Positions 1 through 7,508 of a DNA stretch of 64,000 bases are shown here, piece after piece. The notes under the pieces are model-generated. The model saw only the letters and a program-made list of their open reading frames with translations, was not told where the DNA came from and did no database searches. This DNA is from Roseiarcus sp035606915 (lineage in GTDB: Bacteria > Pseudomonadota > Alphaproteobacteria > Rhizobiales > Beijerinckiaceae), in NCBI GenBank assembly GCA_035606915.1, contig DATNDU010000079.1, positions 1 through 64,000 of the forward strand, in the 5' to 3' direction. Position 1 is the first letter of the stretch; every line of letters begins with the position of its first letter. The position numbers and the translations under genes were made by a program.

Positions 1-96
1 ACCAAGGCCGACCTCGACGACACCATGCCGGTGCATCCGACCGCCGCCGAGGAACTGGTGACGATGCGGGAGCCGACGACGCGCTGGCGCAGGTGA
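1..96 (+). CDS. gor: Glutathione-disulfide reductase, C-terminal end (partial)
   Basis: An open frame enters from the left edge and stops with TGA after 31 codons. The tail reads TKADLDDTMPVHPTAAEELV followed by TMREPTTRWRR. The HPT-AAEE segment is the conserved C-terminal motif of the glutathione reductase family, where the His belongs to the catalytic pair at the dimer interface. The family reduces glutathione disulfide with NADPH in the cytoplasm. Only the end is visible, so trypanothione reductase-like or other class I disulfide reductases cannot be excluded, but the exact wording fits alphaproteobacterial Gor best. Confidence 0.75.
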   Translation, partial: TKADLDDTMPVHPTAAEELVTMREPTTRWRR

Positions 97-570
97 GACG
101 GTAGGAAGCGCCTGCGTGCTCCGCACCGGCCTTCGGCCGACCGGCTCAGCCGTGCGGGGACAGGCCGCGCGCGTTGTTTTTCAACGGATTGCCTGGTCTT
201 TGGTGTCCCGCGCGGCAGGCAGCGCGCGCGGCGCGGCGCCGGTTTGCGGGTGCGCCGGCGGTCGATGCACGGGATCGCGGCGGGAGAACGGGCGGGTCGG
301 GTTAGCGGCGGGCATTGCGGGCTCCACGGATGGAGGATAGCATGATTTTCGATTTTCAGAAAGTAAATTGATGCGCGGCGGTTGCGGTCGGTTGCGGTCA
401 CAGTGCATCTTAGGAGAAGCGGCGGCCGATGCCGCCCGCGCGGTCAAGCCATCAGACTGACGTTTCGCTATAACAAGATTGTGTGGGGCACTCAGGCGTA
501 GTTGCCATCTGGGCGTTGGGTACTGCCAAAGCTTAGTGGCATTGTCCGATCTAGCCGTTACGCTGGTTGG
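97..570. other. Intergenic stretch without a recognisable gene
   Basis: After the stop of the reductase gene there are about 470 bases with no convincing coding sequence. The first 240 bases are very GC-rich like the core genome. From about 340 onward the base composition falls towards that of the AT-rich ORF that follows. A small tandem duplication of the decamer GGTTGCGGTC lies near 378 to 397. No hairpin with a T-run was seen after the reductase gene. Confidence 0.5.
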
Positions 571-1413
571 ATGGTAGGGCAAGCGCACATCGTTGTCACA
601 ATAGAAACGAGAGAACCGATAGAAATCGGTAATTTTGTTTCGGCGTTTACTTCTATTTCGTCTCAGTATAGTAAATTTGTTAAAGAATATTATCCACAAT
701 TTTCCCCTGACGCTAAAATGTCTGTGAAAGAAATTAGGGCGGGGTCGATAATAGCAGACTTAATTCCCTTCGCTCCATTACTTGGTTTGAATGATTATAT
801 CCCATTAATGCAGCAAGCTGATGTAATTATCAGATTTGTAAGGATATATGGTGCAACTATATCGGTTTATTTTTCGCCAATTCCAAAAGATTCAGCCGTC
901 ACAAGAAAAGATTCAGGCGTCACAAGATCTGATCTTCAAGATTTTCTAGGGTCTGTTGCGGCGATCGCAAATGATCCAAATGGGTCTTCAAAATTAGAAG
1001 CCGCAATTTTCGAAGACGGTAAGAAAAAAATTCGTGCAGCGTTCGCTTTCAACACTGTTCAAGCGCGGGCGGCGGTTGAAAGTATTGAAGCGCATAGGGC
1101 GCAACTAGAGCGTAAACTTCACACGTCACATGAACGTGTGATGATGATGTTTACTCAAACAAATACGAAAAACTCCCCTGTGGACAAGCATACGGGCGAG
1201 AGGGTCCGGATCGAAGAGATTTCAGATGCTGATTTACCGCTGATATATGGGTCTGAATTAGCAGAGCAACATATTAAACACGAAATAAAAGAAGAAGACG
1301 ACAACGTTTATAAGAAAGGTTTTATAGTAGACGTGTTCGTGGTTATGAAAGCAGATCGACCTGTAGGTTACAGAGTTGCAAGCTTACATCAAATTATAGA
1401 TTTGCCGACATAG
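571..1413 (+). CDS. Hypothetical protein in AT-rich, foreign-looking DNA
   Basis: This is an ORF of 280 residues counted from ATG at 571; the frame is open back to 502 but the upstream part has no family-like sequence. I do not recognise the protein. The N-terminal 60 residues look like a beta-rich globular domain (MVGQAHIVVTIETREPIEIG), residues 160 to 215 are charged and helical, and the C-terminus is again hydrophobic-beta. There is no signal peptide and no clear transmembrane segment. Codon use is striking: many AAA, ATT, AAT, TTT and TTA codons, whereas the neighbouring genes almost always end codons in G or C. That points to recent horizontal acquisition as a single gene. It stands between the gor end and a repeat-rich spacer, with no co-oriented partner. 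No function is assigned. Confidence 0.7.
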   Translation: MVGQAHIVVTIETREPIEIGNFVSAFTSISSQYSKFVKEYYPQFSPDAKMSVKEIRAGSIIADLIPFAPLLGLNDYIPLMQQADVIIRFVRIYGATISVYFSPIPKDSAVTRKDSGVTRSDLQDFLGSVAAIANDPNGSSKLEAAIFEDGKKKIRAAFAFNTVQARAAVESIEAHRAQLERKLHTSHERVMMMFTQTNTKNSPVDKHTGERVRIEEISDADLPLIYGSELAEQHIKHEIKEEDDNVYKKGFIVDVFVVMKADRPVGYRVASLHQIIDLPT

Positions 1414-1451
1414 CAGGATGCTAGGGCTCGCTCCGAACGGGCCGAAGCCTC

Positions 1452-1650
1452 GTCATGGCGAGCGAAGCGAAGCCATCTACCGCCTGCCCCGGGCAGAGGC
1501 TTCTCGATTGTCCTTCGATCATGGCAAGATGGATTGTATGTTTCGTTAAAAAAGAAACAAACGACTAACGCCTTGATTTTACCACATATGAGTAGCCGCC
1601 AGTTTCATCCCAGCGGGTCGGCCGAAGGCCGGTACGGAACTCGCAATGAC
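1452..1650. repeat. Interspersed-type repeat bounded by short inverted ends
   Basis: The left end contains GTCATGGCGAGCGAAGCGAA (1453 onward), the right end CTCGCAATGAC (1640 to 1650). The outer 11 bases are inverted copies of each other with one mismatch (GTCATGGCGAG against GTCATTGCGAG). The wording GCGAGCGAAGCGAAG is known to me from small intergenic repeats scattered through Bradyrhizobium-like genomes. The inner 150 bases are less GC-rich and hold no ORF. It is inferred to be a non-autonomous repeat unit; only one copy is evident here. Confidence 0.5.
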
Positions 1651-1801
1651 GGTTCTACTTGGAAGTAATACGGTTTTCGCCAGAAGACCGTATTCCGTTC
1701 GCGCGAACTTCCCTTCCTCTACAAGGAGTTCGCGCGGTCGTTTCCGAGTCTTTCCCTCGGAAACCGTATAACAGTGACGGTTCTGCTCGGAAGGAATGCG
1801 C
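1646..1801. repeat. Imperfect direct duplication with several hairpins
   Basis: TGACGGTTCTACTTGGAAGT (from 1647) recurs as TGACGGTTCTGCTCGGAAGG (from 1775). Between them are small palindromes: GTTCGCGCGAAC (near 1698) is a perfect 12-base palindrome; TTTCCGAG-N7-CTCGGAAA (1741 to 1763) is a perfect 8-bp stem; and CGGTTTTC-N4-GAAGACCG (near 1671) is a stem with one mismatch. The block lies just behind the 3' end of the rpsT-DUF3297 operon, so it could act in transcript processing or termination, though no T-run follows on the minus strand. Confidence 0.45.
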
Positions 1802-1802
1802 C

Positions 1803-2075
1803 CTAGCTCTCGCCGCCGCCGGGCGCTTGCTCAGGCGCGGGGCTGGTGAAATAGGCTTCGACCTCGCCGCTCAGCTTGACCGTCAACAGGTTGCCCTTGC
1901 GGTCGCGGGTCTTGCCGACGGGAGCGCGGATCCAGCCCTCGCTCAGGCAATATTCCTCTACGTCGAAACGATCCTTGCCCTTGAACCGAATGCCGACGCC
2001 GCGCACGAGCGCGGCCTCATTGAAATGCGGGCTCTTCGGATCGATGCAGAGTCGATCGGGAGGCAGATCGGACAA
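1803..2075 (-). CDS. DUF3297 family protein
   Basis: This small protein of 90 residues matches the DUF3297 pattern: an N-terminal PPDRLxxDPxSPHFN segment, then GVGIRFKG and VEEYCLSEGWIR, and a central RKGNLLTVKLSGEVE. The family is common in Alphaproteobacteria and its function is not known. The start is a TTG at 2075 that fits the family N-terminus (MSDLPPDR); there is no in-frame ATG nearby. It begins 4 bases after the stop of rpsT on the same strand, so the two are almost surely co-transcribed and translation may be coupled. The C-terminus is a short Pro/Gly-rich tail. Confidence 0.85.
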   Translation of the reverse strand: MSDLPPDRLCIDPKSPHFNEAALVRGVGIRFKGKDRFDVEEYCLSEGWIRAPVGKTRDRKGNLLTVKLSGEVEAYFTSPAPEQAPGGGES

Positions 2076-2079
2076 CAGT

Positions 2080-2346
2080 TCAGCCGGCGAGCGCGTTCAC
2101 GCGCCTGGTGAGGCGGGAAATCTTGCGCGAGGCGGCGTTCTTGTGGACGATGCCCTTCTGCGCGGCGCGCGCCAGCAACGGCGCCGCCGACTTCAGTGCC
2201 TCGGCCGCACTGGCGGCGTCCTTGGCCTCCAGCGCCGCCTCGACCCTGCGCACATAGGTGCGCATCTGGCTGCGGCGCATCTTGTTGACGGCGGTGCGCC
2301 GCTCGATCTTGCGGACTGCCTTCTGCGCCGACTTCGTATTCGCCAT
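2080..2346 (-). CDS. rpsT: 30S ribosomal protein S20
   Basis: This protein of 88 residues begins MANTKSAQKAVRKIERRTAV, the canonical start of S20, and continues with the all-helical, Lys/Arg- and Ala-rich pattern of the family, ending NAASRKISRLTRRVNALAG. S20 binds 16S rRNA early in 30S assembly. ATG at 2346 is chosen because it gives the family N-terminus; the frame is open 18 codons further upstream without similarity. DUF3297 follows within 4 bases. Confidence 0.97.
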   Translation of the reverse strand: MANTKSAQKAVRKIERRTAVNKMRRSQMRTYVRRVEAALEAKDAASAAEALKSAAPLLARAAQKGIVHKNAASRKISRLTRRVNALAG

Positions 2347-2472
2347 AAGTCCGATCCTCGTTACGCGAAAGCCCGGCCCGAGCCCGGCCTCCCGCGTCAA
2401 AACATATCAGGCCGGGACGCGCCCAGCCTGGTTGGCGTTCGCATATAGCGCATTTGCGCCCGCGTCAACGCA

Positions 2473-3078
2473 TCAGAGCCACGGATGGGCGGTTCTCGCC
2501 TTGGTCTCGTAAGCGCCGATCGCCGGCGCTTCGACCAGGGTCAGGCCGATGTCGTCGAGCCCCTCCATCAGGCATTGCTTGCGGAACGGGTCGAGTTCGA
2601 ACTTCACCACGCCGCCGTCGGGGCCGCGAATCTCTTGCGCGGCCAAGTCGACCGTCAACGTCGCGTTGGCGCCGCGCTCGGCGTCGTCCATCAGCTTGGC
2701 GAGGTCTTCCGGGCTGACCTTGACCGGCAAAATGCCGTTCTTGAAGCAGTTGTTGTAGAAGATGTCGGCGAAATCGGTCGAGATCACGCATCGGACGCCG
2801 AAATCGAGCAGCGCCCAGGGGGCATGCTCGCGCGACGAGCCGCAGCCGAAATTGTCGCCGGCGACGATGATTTTGGCGTTACGGTAGGCGGGTTTGTTGA
2901 GCACGAAATCCGGGTTCGGCGAGCCGTCGTCGTTGTAACGCATCTCCGAGAACAGGCCGGCGCCGAGGCCGGTGCGCTTGATCGTCTTCAAATACTGCTT
3001 GGGGATAATCATGTCGGTGTCGATATTGTCGATCGGCATCGGCGCCGCGACGCCGGTCAGGGTTTCGAATTTCTGCAT
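2473..3078 (-). CDS. leuD: 3-isopropylmalate dehydratase small subunit
   Basis: The protein of 201 residues carries the small-subunit (swivel domain) signature of isopropylmalate isomerase: NIDTDMIIPKQYLK near residue 20, then VAGDNFGCGSSREHAPWAL near 70 to 90. With LeuC (not in the window) it isomerises 2- to 3-isopropylmalate in leucine synthesis; the Fe-S cluster sits in LeuC. The start at 3078 gives MQKFETLTG, as usual in alphaproteobacterial LeuD; a longer frame to 3129 is less likely. It is divergent from alr, with 89 bases between the starts. Length is normal. Confidence 0.95.
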   Translation of the reverse strand: MQKFETLTGVAAPMPIDNIDTDMIIPKQYLKTIKRTGLGAGLFSEMRYNDDGSPNPDFVLNKPAYRNAKIIVAGDNFGCGSSREHAPWALLDFGVRCVISTDFADIFYNNCFKNGILPVKVSPEDLAKLMDDAERGANATLTVDLAAQEIRGPDGGVVKFELDPFRKQCLMEGLDDIGLTLVEAPAIGAYETKARTAHPWL

Positions 3079-3167
3079 TTGCCAGGCTCCGCCAAGCTGA
3101 TACGCCTTGGCCCGGTTTAGCAAAGGCAAGCCAGGGCGGCAAACGCCCGTCGAGGGAGAGTTTCGAT

Positions 3168-4235
3168 TTGAGCCCGCCCGGACGTCTGACCATCGATCTC
3201 GACGCGCTCTGCGACAATTGGCGACGGCTGGCGCGAGAGGTCGCGCCGGCCGCCTGCGGCGCAGTCATCAAGGCCAATGCCTATGGCGTCGGCGTCGAAA
3301 TCGCAGCCCCGGCGTTGTGGCGCGCCGGCTGCCGCATCTTTTTCGTCGCCCACGCCGGCGAGGGCGTGCGCGCCCGCGCCGCGCTCGGCCCGGACGCGCG
3401 CATCTATGTGCTCAACGGCTTCGAGGCCGGGGCCGAGGTCGGCGATTACGCCGCCGCCGGGCTGGCGCCGGCGATCGGCGGCGCGGCGGAGCTTTCGCGC
3501 TGGGACCGCGCGTTGCCGTTCGCGCTGCATGTCGACACCGGCATGAACCGGCTCGGCTTTCCCCTCGCCGAGGTCGATGCGGTCAAGATGGCCGGCGCGG
3601 CGCTGCTGATGAGCCATCTGGTTTCCGCCGAAATCCCCGAAGATCCCGTCAACCTCAGCCAGATCGCGGCGTTCGAGCGCCTGCGGGTGCAGTTTCCCGG
3701 CGTTGCCGCCTCGCTGGCAAATTCCTCCGGCGTGTTTCTGCCGGCCAGGCCGCATTACGACGTCGTGCGACCGGGCTATGCGCTCTACGGCGGCAACCCG
3801 ACCCCGGGGCGTGAGAACCCGATGCGGCCGGTGGTCACGCTGGAGGTCGCCGTGCAGCAGACGCGTTGGATCGAGCCCGGCGAGACCTGCGGCTACAATG
3901 GCCGCTGGACGGCGCGCCGACGCACGCGACTGGCGACGCTGCTCGCCGGCTACGCCGACGGCCTGCCGTTCGGGGCCGGCGCCACCGACGCGGCGCCGGG
4001 GCCGGAGGTGCGGCTCGCCGGTCGCATGTGCCCGCTGGTCGGGCGGCTGTCGATGGATCTCTGCATCGCCGACGTTACGTATCTGCCGGATTCGGCGGTG
4101 GGGCCAGGCACCAAGGCCGAGTTCTTCGGGCCGAACGCCGCGCTCGACACCTTCGCCGCCAAATCCGGCACGATCGGCTATACGGTGCTGACGGGGCTCG
4201 GCGGCAGATACGAGCGGGTGACGAAGCGCGGATAG
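3168..4235 (+). CDS. alr: Alanine racemase
   Basis: The 355-residue protein is a fold-type III PLP enzyme that interconverts L- and D-alanine for peptidoglycan. The PLP lysine is K35 in AVIKANAYGVG, and the opposite catalytic tyrosine is Y243 in CGYNGRW. The second conserved block is MNRLGF near residue 125 and the C-terminal beta domain carries the GRLSMD motif. The start is TTG at 3168, preceded by a good ribosome binding site, GAGGGAGAG, about 7 bases upstream. It is slightly shorter than many family members. No dadA or dnaB is next to it, so a catabolic or biosynthetic role cannot be separated; a biosynthetic role is the default. Confidence 0.93.
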   Translation: MSPPGRLTIDLDALCDNWRRLAREVAPAACGAVIKANAYGVGVEIAAPALWRAGCRIFFVAHAGEGVRARAALGPDARIYVLNGFEAGAEVGDYAAAGLAPAIGGAAELSRWDRALPFALHVDTGMNRLGFPLAEVDAVKMAGAALLMSHLVSAEIPEDPVNLSQIAAFERLRVQFPGVAASLANSSGVFLPARPHYDVVRPGYALYGGNPTPGRENPMRPVVTLEVAVQQTRWIEPGETCGYNGRWTARRRTRLATLLAGYADGLPFGAGATDAAPGPEVRLAGRMCPLVGRLSMDLCIADVTYLPDSAVGPGTKAEFFGPNAALDTFAAKSGTIGYTVLTGLGGRYERVTKRG

Positions 4236-4249
4236 GCAGCCCGCCCGCT

Positions 4250-4732
4250 TCAAGGCGCGCGGTGGATGGGATCGACCCAGTAGACTTCTTCCGGCTTCTC
4301 CACCGGCTCGACGTCGGTGATGTTGACCACCACCGCCTCGTTGTCGGAGCGCACCAGAACGCATTCGAGCGTCTGGCTGGGATCGGCGTTGATCTCCTGA
4401 TGGGGAACGAACGGCGGCACGAAAATGAAATCGCCGGGCCCGGCTTCGGCGACGAATTGCAACCGCTCGCCCCAGCGCATGCGGGCGTGGCCCTTGACCA
4501 CGTAGATGACGCTTTCGAGCGCGCCGTGGTGATGCACGCCGGTCTTGGCGTTGGCGGCGATGCTCACGGTTCCGGCCCAGATCTTCTGCGCCCCGACGCG
4601 GGCATGGTTGATCGCCGCCTGCCGAAACATGCCCGGCGTCTGCGCCGTGCCGGCGTCGAGTTGGTCGCCTTTGATGACCCGGACGCCGTCGTGCCGCCAG
4701 CGTTCGTCGGAATGGTGGTGATCGGCGCTCAT
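4250..4732 (-). CDS. Cupin-domain protein
   Basis: The 160-residue protein is a single-domain cupin. The first cupin motif is visible as HHHGALESVIYVVKGHARMR near residue 70, and the second as PGDFIFVPPFVPHQEIN near 105, with the His residues that would bind a metal. An N-terminal His-rich segment (ADHHHSDE) is present. Such proteins can be dioxygenases, isomerases or sensors; nothing here names the substrate. ATG at 4732 is chosen because the upstream extension is low-complexity and unlike a cupin. It is convergent with alr, 14 bases apart, and no partner gene is on its strand. Confidence 0.8.
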   Translation of the reverse strand: MSADHHHSDERWRHDGVRVIKGDQLDAGTAQTPGMFRQAAINHARVGAQKIWAGTVSIAANAKTGVHHHGALESVIYVVKGHARMRWGERLQFVAEAGPGDFIFVPPFVPHQEINADPSQTLECVLVRSDNEAVVVNITDVEPVEKPEEVYWVDPIHRAP

Positions 4733-4869
4733 GCCGGTTTTCCTCTCAGTCGGTCGTTTGCCGCGAGAGGCCACAGCTAGCACCGCCGCGCCGCAAACCC
4801 AAGCCGGCCTTCGTCGCCAAGCCATCCGCGCCGCAGGCCCGTCAGGGCGTGCGGATAACGCCGGATGAC

Positions 4870-5547
4870 TCAGGCCGCGACCTTTGCGTCGCTGCGCGCA
4901 TGGCCGATCAGCTCGCCCCCGGTGTAGCCGTCCATGGGGTGGACGGCCTTGCCGAAATGAGCCTGCAACGTCGCAGACGCGATGTCGGCGTCGCGGATCG
5001 CTTCGACCAGCCGGCTGAGGATGATGTCAGTGGCGAGCGCGTCGCGCAACAGCGGCGCGCAAACCACGAATTCGTCCTCCGAAATGACGCCGACTTCGTC
5101 GGTGCTGCGCACATTTTCGCGCAGCAGATTGGCGACGAAGTCGCGCATGATCGGCGGCAGCGCCGGCACGCGCAGATAAATCACGCACAGGCGACGGCCG
5201 AAATCGGTGCTGCAACTGGCGGCCTCGGTGACCAGATCCTCGAAGGAAAGCTCCGCCTTCCACCTGTCGAGCAGGCAACGGAAGGTGAAATTGCCGAGTT
5301 CGCGGCGGTCCTCCGGCCCTGGCGCGTAGGCGATCGAATCCGGCAACTTGTCGCCATGCCGCTCTCGGTGGGCGGCGACAAGGTTCCAGATCGTCGGGAT
5401 GACGAAGGCGGACGTCGTTAGCGCCACGACAGGATCGGAAGCGTGGAGAGTGGTGAGGAGCGGATAAGCCATGCCCCCGTAACCAAGCGTCCGCCAGGAC
5501 TGGCGCGCCCGCTCGGTGAAATAAGGCGAAGCTTCATGCTCGTGCAT
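4870..5547 (-). CDS. Degenerate GGDEF-like protein
   Basis: The 225-residue protein shows no strong family match over its first 110 residues, which contain one hydrophobic stretch near 28 to 58. From about residue 115 the layout follows a GGDEF domain: a beta strand (RRLCVIYLRVP), a helix, then STDEVGVISEDEFVVCAP, where SEDEF at 156 to 160 stands for GGDEF, followed by a helix (LSRLVEAIRD) and MDGYTGGELIGHARSDAK at 205 to 222, matching the usual DG-T-EEL-ADxALYxAK end. Loss of the second Gly (to Glu) makes diguanylate cyclase activity unlikely; a GTP or c-di-GMP sensing or scaffold role is more plausible. The domain call is my own alignment by eye. A long AT-rich upstream region may hold its promoter. 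Confidence 0.6.
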   Translation of the reverse strand: MHEHEASPYFTERARQSWRTLGYGGMAYPLLTTLHASDPVVALTTSAFVIPTIWNLVAAHRERHGDKLPDSIAYAPGPEDRRELGNFTFRCLLDRWKAELSFEDLVTEAASCSTDFGRRLCVIYLRVPALPPIMRDFVANLLRENVRSTDEVGVISEDEFVVCAPLLRDALATDIILSRLVEAIRDADIASATLQAHFGKAVHPMDGYTGGELIGHARSDAKVAA

Positions 5548-5919
5548 GCGTAAGGTCCTTTAACGACATGAGCGCAACCCGAGTCTTAGACCTCAAGAGG
5601 TTTTCATATCCCTAGATGGAAAAAGGTGAATTTTATATAAAACAAAGCAATCCTCTGCAAAGTCGTGACTCCTGCTTTTACGCCAACGCAAAGCCAAGCA
5701 TTTGTATTACAATGATTTGCGCAACCCCCACGTTACTCAGCGGAAGATGAGACCATCCGAGCGCGGTAATGATTCCGGCTTCATCGGGCTGGGCGGCTTT
5801 GCGCGCATTGACGTGGGGCTTGCGAATCGCGTCAAGCCCGCGAGGGGCCGCACCGCCCTTGCGGCCGGCGCCGCGAAGCGATAGCTGCGCAGCGCTTCCC
5901 CTCCCTCGGCAAGGCCCCC
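5548..5919. other. Divergent promoter region, no gene seen
   Basis: These 372 bases separate the GGDEF-like gene (minus) from the aldo/keto reductase (plus). The part from 5590 to 5720 is clearly AT-rich (for example TTTTATATAAAACAAAG at 5631 onward), which is unusual for this genome and suits promoters for the minus-strand gene. The remaining part up to 5919 is GC-rich and holds only a short shadow frame. Confidence 0.4.
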
Positions 5920-6912
5920 ATGATCGCGCGCGCCCTCGGCAAGACCTCCGTTCATCCCGTCGGCCTCGGCTGCATGAGCCTTTCCGGCTTCTACGGGCCA
6001 AGCAGCGAGGCGCAGGCGCTGAGCCTGCTCGCGTCCGCCATCGACCTCGGCGTCAATTTCCTCGACACCGCAAATGTCTATGGCCTCGGCGTCAGCGAGA
6101 CCCGCATCGGCAAGTTCTTCGCCGAAGATCGCTCGCGGCGCGCCAAGGTCACGCTCGCCAGCAAATTCGCCATCAGCCGCGACGCCGAGGGCAAACGCTT
6201 CATCGACAACAGCCCCGCCCATCTGGTCGAGGCGCTAGAAGGCTCGCTGAAGCGTCTCGGCGTCGACCACGTCGATCTCTACTATGTGCATCGCCTCGAC
6301 CTGCGCTTTCCGATCGAGGAGACCGTCGGCGCCCTGGCGCGCCAGGTCAAAGCCGGCAAGATTGGCGCGATCGGCCTGTCGGAGATCTCGCCGGACACGC
6401 TGCGGCGCGCCCATGCGGTCCACCCTATCGCTGCGGTGCAATCGGAATATTCGTTGTGGACGCGCGGGCCGGAGCTGGGAATGTTGCAGGCCTGCCGCGA
6501 GCTTGGCGTCGCCTTCGTCGCCTTCTCGCCGCTGGCGCGCGGGGCGCTGAGCGGACGCGTGCGCGACATCGAGGCGCTGGGGGCAAGCGATTTCCGCCGC
6601 GGCAACCCGCGTTTTCGCGGCCTCAACTGGCAGCGCAACCTCGCCCGCATCGACGCCTATCTGGAGCTGTCGAAATCCCTCGGTCGCGACCCCTGCGAAC
6701 TGGCGATCGCCTGGGTTCTGGCGCAAGGCGAGCAGGTGCTGGCGATTCCCGGCACCCGCTATGCCGACAATCTCGCCGCCGACGTCCGCGCCGCCGAGAA
6801 GCCGCTTAGCGGCGCCGAGGCCGAGGAGTTGGCGCGGCTGCTGCCCGCCGGCTGGGCGGCCGGAGACCGCTACACCGACGCGCAATGGAACAATATCGAG
6901 CGTTACGGCTGA
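5920..6912 (+). CDS. Aldo/keto reductase
   Basis: The 330-residue protein is an AKR-superfamily TIM barrel that would reduce a carbonyl with NADPH. The catalytic tetrad is visible: D49 and Y54 in FLDTANVYG, K82 in LASKFAIS, and H124 in LYYVHRLD. The N-terminal GLGCMSLSGFYG motif and C-terminal ELAIAWVLAQ and IPGTRYADNL segments fit the YajO/AKR13-like group of bacterial enzymes. There is no signal peptide, so it is cytosolic. The substrate cannot be told. The ECF sigma gene follows 53 bases downstream on the same strand and may share a transcript. Confidence 0.92.
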   Translation: MIARALGKTSVHPVGLGCMSLSGFYGPSSEAQALSLLASAIDLGVNFLDTANVYGLGVSETRIGKFFAEDRSRRAKVTLASKFAISRDAEGKRFIDNSPAHLVEALEGSLKRLGVDHVDLYYVHRLDLRFPIEETVGALARQVKAGKIGAIGLSEISPDTLRRAHAVHPIAAVQSEYSLWTRGPELGMLQACRELGVAFVAFSPLARGALSGRVRDIEALGASDFRRGNPRFRGLNWQRNLARIDAYLELSKSLGRDPCELAIAWVLAQGEQVLAIPGTRYADNLAADVRAAEKPLSGAEAEELARLLPAGWAAGDRYTDAQWNNIERYG

Positions 6913-6965
6913 ATTTCCGGGCCCCGCCGGTTGCGTTCGACCCCGCCCGCCGTCAAGATCGATCC

Positions 6966-7508
6966 ATGACGGCCCCCTCCGATCTCGCCGATCTCCTGGC
7001 TAAGGTCGCCGCGAAGGACCGGCCGGCGTTTGCCGCGCTGTACCGCGCCACCTCGGCGAAACTCTATGGCGTCGTCGCCCGTATCCTGCCCAGCGGCGAA
7101 GCCAGTGAGGCGTTGCAGGAGGTCTATGTGAAGATCTGGGAGCGCGCCGCCGATTTCGACGCCGCGAAGGGCTCAGCCTATGGCTGGATGGCGACCATTG
7201 CCCGCAATCGCGCGCTCGACATCGTGCGCCGCACCCGCCCGGTCTCGTTGGAGGACATGCCCCAAGGGTTCGAGCCGGCGGCGGAGAGCGAACATCCGCT
7301 CGCCGCCCGCGACCGCACCGAGGCCTATGCGGCGCTGATGCGCTGCCTTGCCCGCCTCGACGCCGACAAGCGCGATATGGTGCTGCTCGCCTATTATCGC
7401 GGCGCCAGCCGCGAGGCGCTGTCGGCCCGCTACAAGGCGCCGGTCGGCACGGTGAAGACGTGGCTGCGCCGCAGTCTAGCCGAGCTCAGGGATTGTTTGT
7501 CGTCATGA
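6966..7508 (+). CDS. ECF-type RNA polymerase sigma factor
   Basis: The 180-residue protein has only sigma regions 2 and 4. Region 2 covers about residues 22 to 90 (FAALYRATSAKLYGVVARIL, then EALQEVYVKIWERAADFD and GWMATIARNRALDIVRR). Region 4 is near 125 to 175, with a helix-turn-helix ending VGTVKTWLRRSLAELR. This is the SigK-like ECF type that works with RskA-type membrane anti-sigma factors. ATG at 6966 is chosen over an earlier in-frame ATG because it gives the normal length. It overlaps the anti-sigma gene by ATGA, which signals translational coupling. The gene set suggests response to envelope or redox stress, but the stimulus is unknown. Confidence 0.9.
   Translation: MTAPSDLADLLAKVAAKDRPAFAALYRATSAKLYGVVARILPSGEASEALQEVYVKIWERAADFDAAKGSAYGWMATIARNRALDIVRRTRPVSLEDMPQGFEPAAESEHPLAARDRTEAYAALMRCLARLDADKRDMVLLAYYRGASREALSARYKAPVGTVKTWLRRSLAELRDCLSS

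Noticed and set aside
116..340. ORF of 74 codons after the reductase gene
   Set aside because: Composition-driven frame in GC-rich DNA, no family likeness and no ribosome binding site.
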